64,000 nucleotides of DNA from Martinezella multihospitum (GTDB taxonomy: Bacteria; Pseudomonadota; Alphaproteobacteria; Rhizobiales; Rhizobiaceae): assembly GCF_900094585.1 (NCBI RefSeq), contig NZ_FMAG01000001.1:820530-884529 (forward strand), given 5' to 3'. Positions 61,768 through 64,000 of this stretch are shown piece by piece; position 1 is the first letter of the stretch, and each line of letters opens with the position of its first letter. The position numbers were made by a program, and so were the translations under genes. A model generated the notes under the pieces. The model worked only from the letters and a program-made list of their open reading frames with translations, made no database searches and was not told where the DNA came from.

Positions 61768-62541
61768 ATGACCGATCATTCGATCAAGGGAAAAACCGTC
61801 ATCATCGCCGGCGGCGCCAAGAATCTCGGTGGCCTGATCGCCCGCGACTTCGCAGCGCACGGCGCAAAGGCGATTGCCATCCACTACAACAGCGCCGCCA
61901 CCAAGGCCGATGCCGATGCGACGGTTGCCGCCATCAAGGCAGCCGGTGCCGAAGCTGCCGCATTCCAGGCCAATCTCACGACAGCAGGCGCGGTGGAGAA
62001 ACTCTTCGCCGAGGCAGTCGCCGCCTTCGGCCGTCCCGATATTGCGATCAACACGGTCGGCAAGGTGCTGAAGAAGCCGATCGTCGATATCTCCGAGGCA
62101 GAGTACGACGAGATGAGTGCCGTCAACTCGAAATCGGCCTTCTTCTTCTTAAAGGAGGCCGGCAAATCGCTCAACGACAACGGCAAAATCTGCACGCTTG
62201 TCACGTCGTTGCTCGGCGCCTTCACACCGTTCTATTCAAGCTATGCCGGGACCAAGGCGCCGGTGGAGCACTTTACCCGCGCTGCGGCCAAGGAATTCGG
62301 CGATCGCGGCATCTCGGTAACCGCGATCGGCCCTGGCCCGATGGATACGCCCTTCTTCTATCCGGCGGAAAGCACCGATGCGCAGACCTATCATAAGGGT
62401 GCTGCTGCTCTCTCGAAGTTTTCGAAGACCGGCCTTACCGATATCGAGGATATCGTGCCCTATATCCGCTTCCTGGTCTCTGACGGCTGGTGGATGAGCG
62501 GACAGACTATTCTCGTCAATGGCGGCTATACGACAAAGTAA
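61768..62541 (+). CDS. Short-chain dehydrogenase/reductase
   Basis: A 257-residue SDR: IKGKTVIIAGGAKNLGGLIA (a GG-x-x-x-LGG variant of the coenzyme loop), INTVGKVL where NNAG is usual, the catalytic FYSSYAGTKAPVEHF (YxxxK) and the closing ILVNGGYTTK. GGAGG lies ahead of the ATG. It is divergent from the LysR gene 60690-61634 and probably its target. Physiological substrate unknown. Confidence 0.93.
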   Translation: MTDHSIKGKTVIIAGGAKNLGGLIARDFAAHGAKAIAIHYNSAATKADADATVAAIKAAGAEAAAFQANLTTAGAVEKLFAEAVAAFGRPDIAINTVGKVLKKPIVDISEAEYDEMSAVNSKSAFFFLKEAGKSLNDNGKICTLVTSLLGAFTPFYSSYAGTKAPVEHFTRAAAKEFGDRGISVTAIGPGPMDTPFFYPAESTDAQTYHKGAAALSKFSKTGLTDIEDIVPYIRFLVSDGWWMSGQTILVNGGYTTK

Positions 62542-62579
62542 GCGGGTCGGAGCTGCTTCCAGCCTGTCGAAAAAGCAGC

Positions 62580-63356
62580 CTATTCCGACCCGTCCTTCAG
62601 CTTAGCGGCGCGCAGCGCGTCGCTGAGTTCCATTCTGGCGGTTCCGATCAGCTGCTCCATGGCAAAACGTGCTGCATCGGGCCGGCGCATGCGGATCGCA
62701 TCCAGGACATCCTGATGGCGCGCGATCGCGTAATCATGCGACTGGCTGGCCCGATTGGTCAGGCGAAAACTCGCGAGCAAAGCGGCGCGGATCGCAGTGG
62801 CGAACTGCCGGAAAACCCAGTTGCCGCTGGCATTGATGATCGCGGTATGAAACTCCAGATCCGCCTGGCTCCATGCCTCGTTGTCGCGGGCATTGGCAGC
62901 GACCATATCCTCGAAGGCCTCGGCAATCTGTGCGAGCTGCTTTGCGGTGGCATTGGCGGCGGCCTGTGCGGCGGCGGCGGGTTCCAGCACTTGCCGCGCG
63001 TCGAGCAGGGAATCGTAGAAGCTGCGGTCGTTGCTGAGTGCCAGCGTGGCATCGAGAACCAGCGGGTCCAGATAGTTCCAGTTTTCCCGCGGAAGGACCG
63101 TGGTGCCGGCGCGGGTGCGCGAACGGACCATCCCTAGCGCCGACAAATATTGCATGGCTTCGCGCAGGCTGGTGCGGCTGACGCCATAGACCTCGGAAAG
63201 TTCGGCTTCATTGGGAAGGATCGAGCCCTCGGCAAGAGCACCCGATACGATCTGGCCGATGAGCTTCTTCAACAGCTCCTCGCGCACGGTACGCCTTCCC
63301 TGTTCAGGCGCGGCCCCGGCCTGCGTCGTCCGTAAAGACCCCAAACGCGTACTCAT
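62580..63356 (-). CDS. GntR/FadR-family transcriptional regulator
   Basis: A 258-residue FadR-type regulator. The winged helix (QIVSGALAEGSILPNEAELS, VSRTSLREAMQYLSALGM, then RTRAGTTVLP) is followed by an all-helical FCD ligand domain (RQVLEPAAAAQAAANATAKQ, DLEFHTAIINASGN, RHQDVLDAIRMRRP) with the Asp/His metal-site residues in place. ATG 63356 is preferred with GGGAG 8 nt ahead; GTG 63365 would add three residues. It lies 119 bp upstream of a sugar ABC permease gene that reads the same way, so it may regulate that transporter. Confidence 0.93.
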   Translation of the reverse strand: MSTRLGSLRTTQAGAAPEQGRRTVREELLKKLIGQIVSGALAEGSILPNEAELSEVYGVSRTSLREAMQYLSALGMVRSRTRAGTTVLPRENWNYLDPLVLDATLALSNDRSFYDSLLDARQVLEPAAAAQAAANATAKQLAQIAEAFEDMVAANARDNEAWSQADLEFHTAIINASGNWVFRQFATAIRAALLASFRLTNRASQSHDYAIARHQDVLDAIRMRRPDAARFAMEQLIGTARMELSDALRAAKLKDGSE

Positions 63357-63475
63357 CCCTAGCACTCCCTTCCGCTGGCCCGGCAGCGATCATGAGCGGC
63401 ACTCCGCCCCGGCATCAATGTGCAACTGCAAGCCCGATAAACTTCTCCCCAAACTTCTCCAAGGAAATCTGACCG

Positions 63476-64000
63476 TTACACGCGACTGCCACGCCCTGCC
63501 GCCGACGAGCGCAGATTGTCAAGCAGAACGGCGATCAGCAGAATGCAGCCACGGACAAGATATTGATAGAAGGCCTGGATATTGAGCAGGTTCATCACAT
63601 TCTCGGCGATGCCCATGATGAGGACGCCGACGATCACGCCGGTCATCGCCGCACGGCCACCAGCAAGAGAGACGCCGCCAAGCACGCAGGCCGAAATGAC
63701 GGAGAGTTCGAGCCCGGTTGCCGCATTCGGCTGGCCCGAGGTGATGCGCGAGGCAAGCAGGATGCCGGCAATGGCGCAGACGAGGCCCTGCAAGGCGAAG
63801 ATCCAGATCCGCATGTTGACGACATTGACGCCGGCGAGGCGCGACGCCTCTGGATTGCCGCCGATCGCAAGCGTGTTCTTGCCGAAAACAGTGCGGTTCA
63901 GCGTGAAGCCGAAGATGATAAAGAGCGCAACCATGATCCAGATCGGCGTCGGCACCGTCAGGAAGCGTGACAACGCCAGCTGGTAGAAGGCCGGATCGTT
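63476..64000 (-). CDS. Sugar ABC transporter permease (RbsC/AraH-like), 5' partial
   Basis: The C-terminal 174 residues of an RbsC-type permease; the start lies beyond the right edge. Typical parts are GFTLNRTVFGKNTLAIGGNPE with EASRLAGVNVVNMRIW, GQPNAATGLELSVISACVLG with GGVSLAGGRAAMTG, and a final FYQYLVRGCILLIAVLLDN. Hydrophobic helices alternate with these loops. It would import a ribose-like sugar. The ATPase and binding-protein genes should follow outside the window. Confidence 0.93.
   Translation of the reverse strand, partial: NDPAFYQLALSRFLTVPTPIWIMVALFIIFGFTLNRTVFGKNTLAIGGNPEASRLAGVNVVNMRIWIFALQGLVCAIAGILLASRITSGQPNAATGLELSVISACVLGGVSLAGGRAAMTGVIVGVLIMGIAENVMNLLNIQAFYQYLVRGCILLIAVLLDNLRSSAAGRGSRV

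Noticed and set aside
1..64000. CRISPR array, tRNA, rRNA or replication origin
   Set aside because: I saw no regularly spaced short repeats, no tRNA cloverleaf and no rRNA-like sequence on reading. The direct repeats at 40415 and 42435 are inside receptor genes.

Overview
The window looks like a piece of a Rhizobiaceae genome (Rhizobium or a close relative). The DNA is about 60% GC, with tightly packed operons joined by ATGA overlaps. The gene families also fit: rhizobial-type ABC importers, two-component pairs, SDRs, PPK2, BdhA with acetoacetate decarboxylase, a VirK/YbjX protein and a second-type chemosensory operon. I saw no rRNA, tRNA, CRISPR array or replication origin. The only mobile-element trace is a short IS6-like transposase scrap.

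Layout. (1) 1-885: end of a DJ-1/PfpI-like gene. (2) 1120-9899: a probable catabolic island. It has an NMT1/SsuA-type ABC importer, an FAD oxidoreductase, a class III CoA-transferase and an enoyl-CoA hydratase with 4-bp overlaps, then a LysR regulator, a TRZ/ATZ-type amidohydrolase and, convergently, a 7Fe ferredoxin. The substrate is unknown. (3) 10117-13858: a three-subunit PaoABC-like molybdenum aldehyde oxidoreductase, preceded by a perfect 22-bp palindrome. (4) 14412-16406: small genes, an IS remnant and a CDP-diacylglycerol pyrophosphatase. (5) 16683-23249: a two-subunit isoquinoline-oxidoreductase-type molybdoenzyme with its own tri-haem cytochrome c, facing a two-component system. (6) 23821-30989: an exported flavodoxin-like protein, a methyltransferase, an MFS pump with a promoter and terminator-like leader, a ParB-like protein, a PAP2 phosphatase and a BaeSR-like pair. 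(7) 31026-45844: a chemosensory region. A divergent soluble protein with a degenerate receptor tip and an AraC regulator precede an operon of HD-GYP response regulator, STAS protein, CheY, CheA, CheW, two receptors, CheW, CheR and CheB. No flagellar genes are in view. The two receptors share an almost identical 948-bp signalling half. (8) 46043-51557: an AT-rich lipoprotein, an orphan ParA, an SDR plus GMC oxidoreductase pair and a secreted unknown. (9) 51576-64000: SDR and alpha/beta hydrolases opposite a CGNR zinc-finger protein, a ketone-body module (patatin, acetoacetate decarboxylase, BdhA), PPK2, a PLP sulfur-amino-acid enzyme, a SnoaL-like protein, a LysR/SDR divergent pair, a GntR regulator and the end of a sugar ABC permease.

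How the parts fit. Much of the window is oxidative catabolism and its sensing: uptake, CoA activation, molybdenum hydroxylases delivering electrons to ferredoxin or cytochrome c, and several regulators beside their likely targets. The least understood parts are the island at 1120-9899, the receptor-like soluble protein at 32136-33872 with the chemosensory operon beside it, and the small transcribed leader before the MFS gene at 26778-26892. All functions are read from motifs and context; no database search was run.
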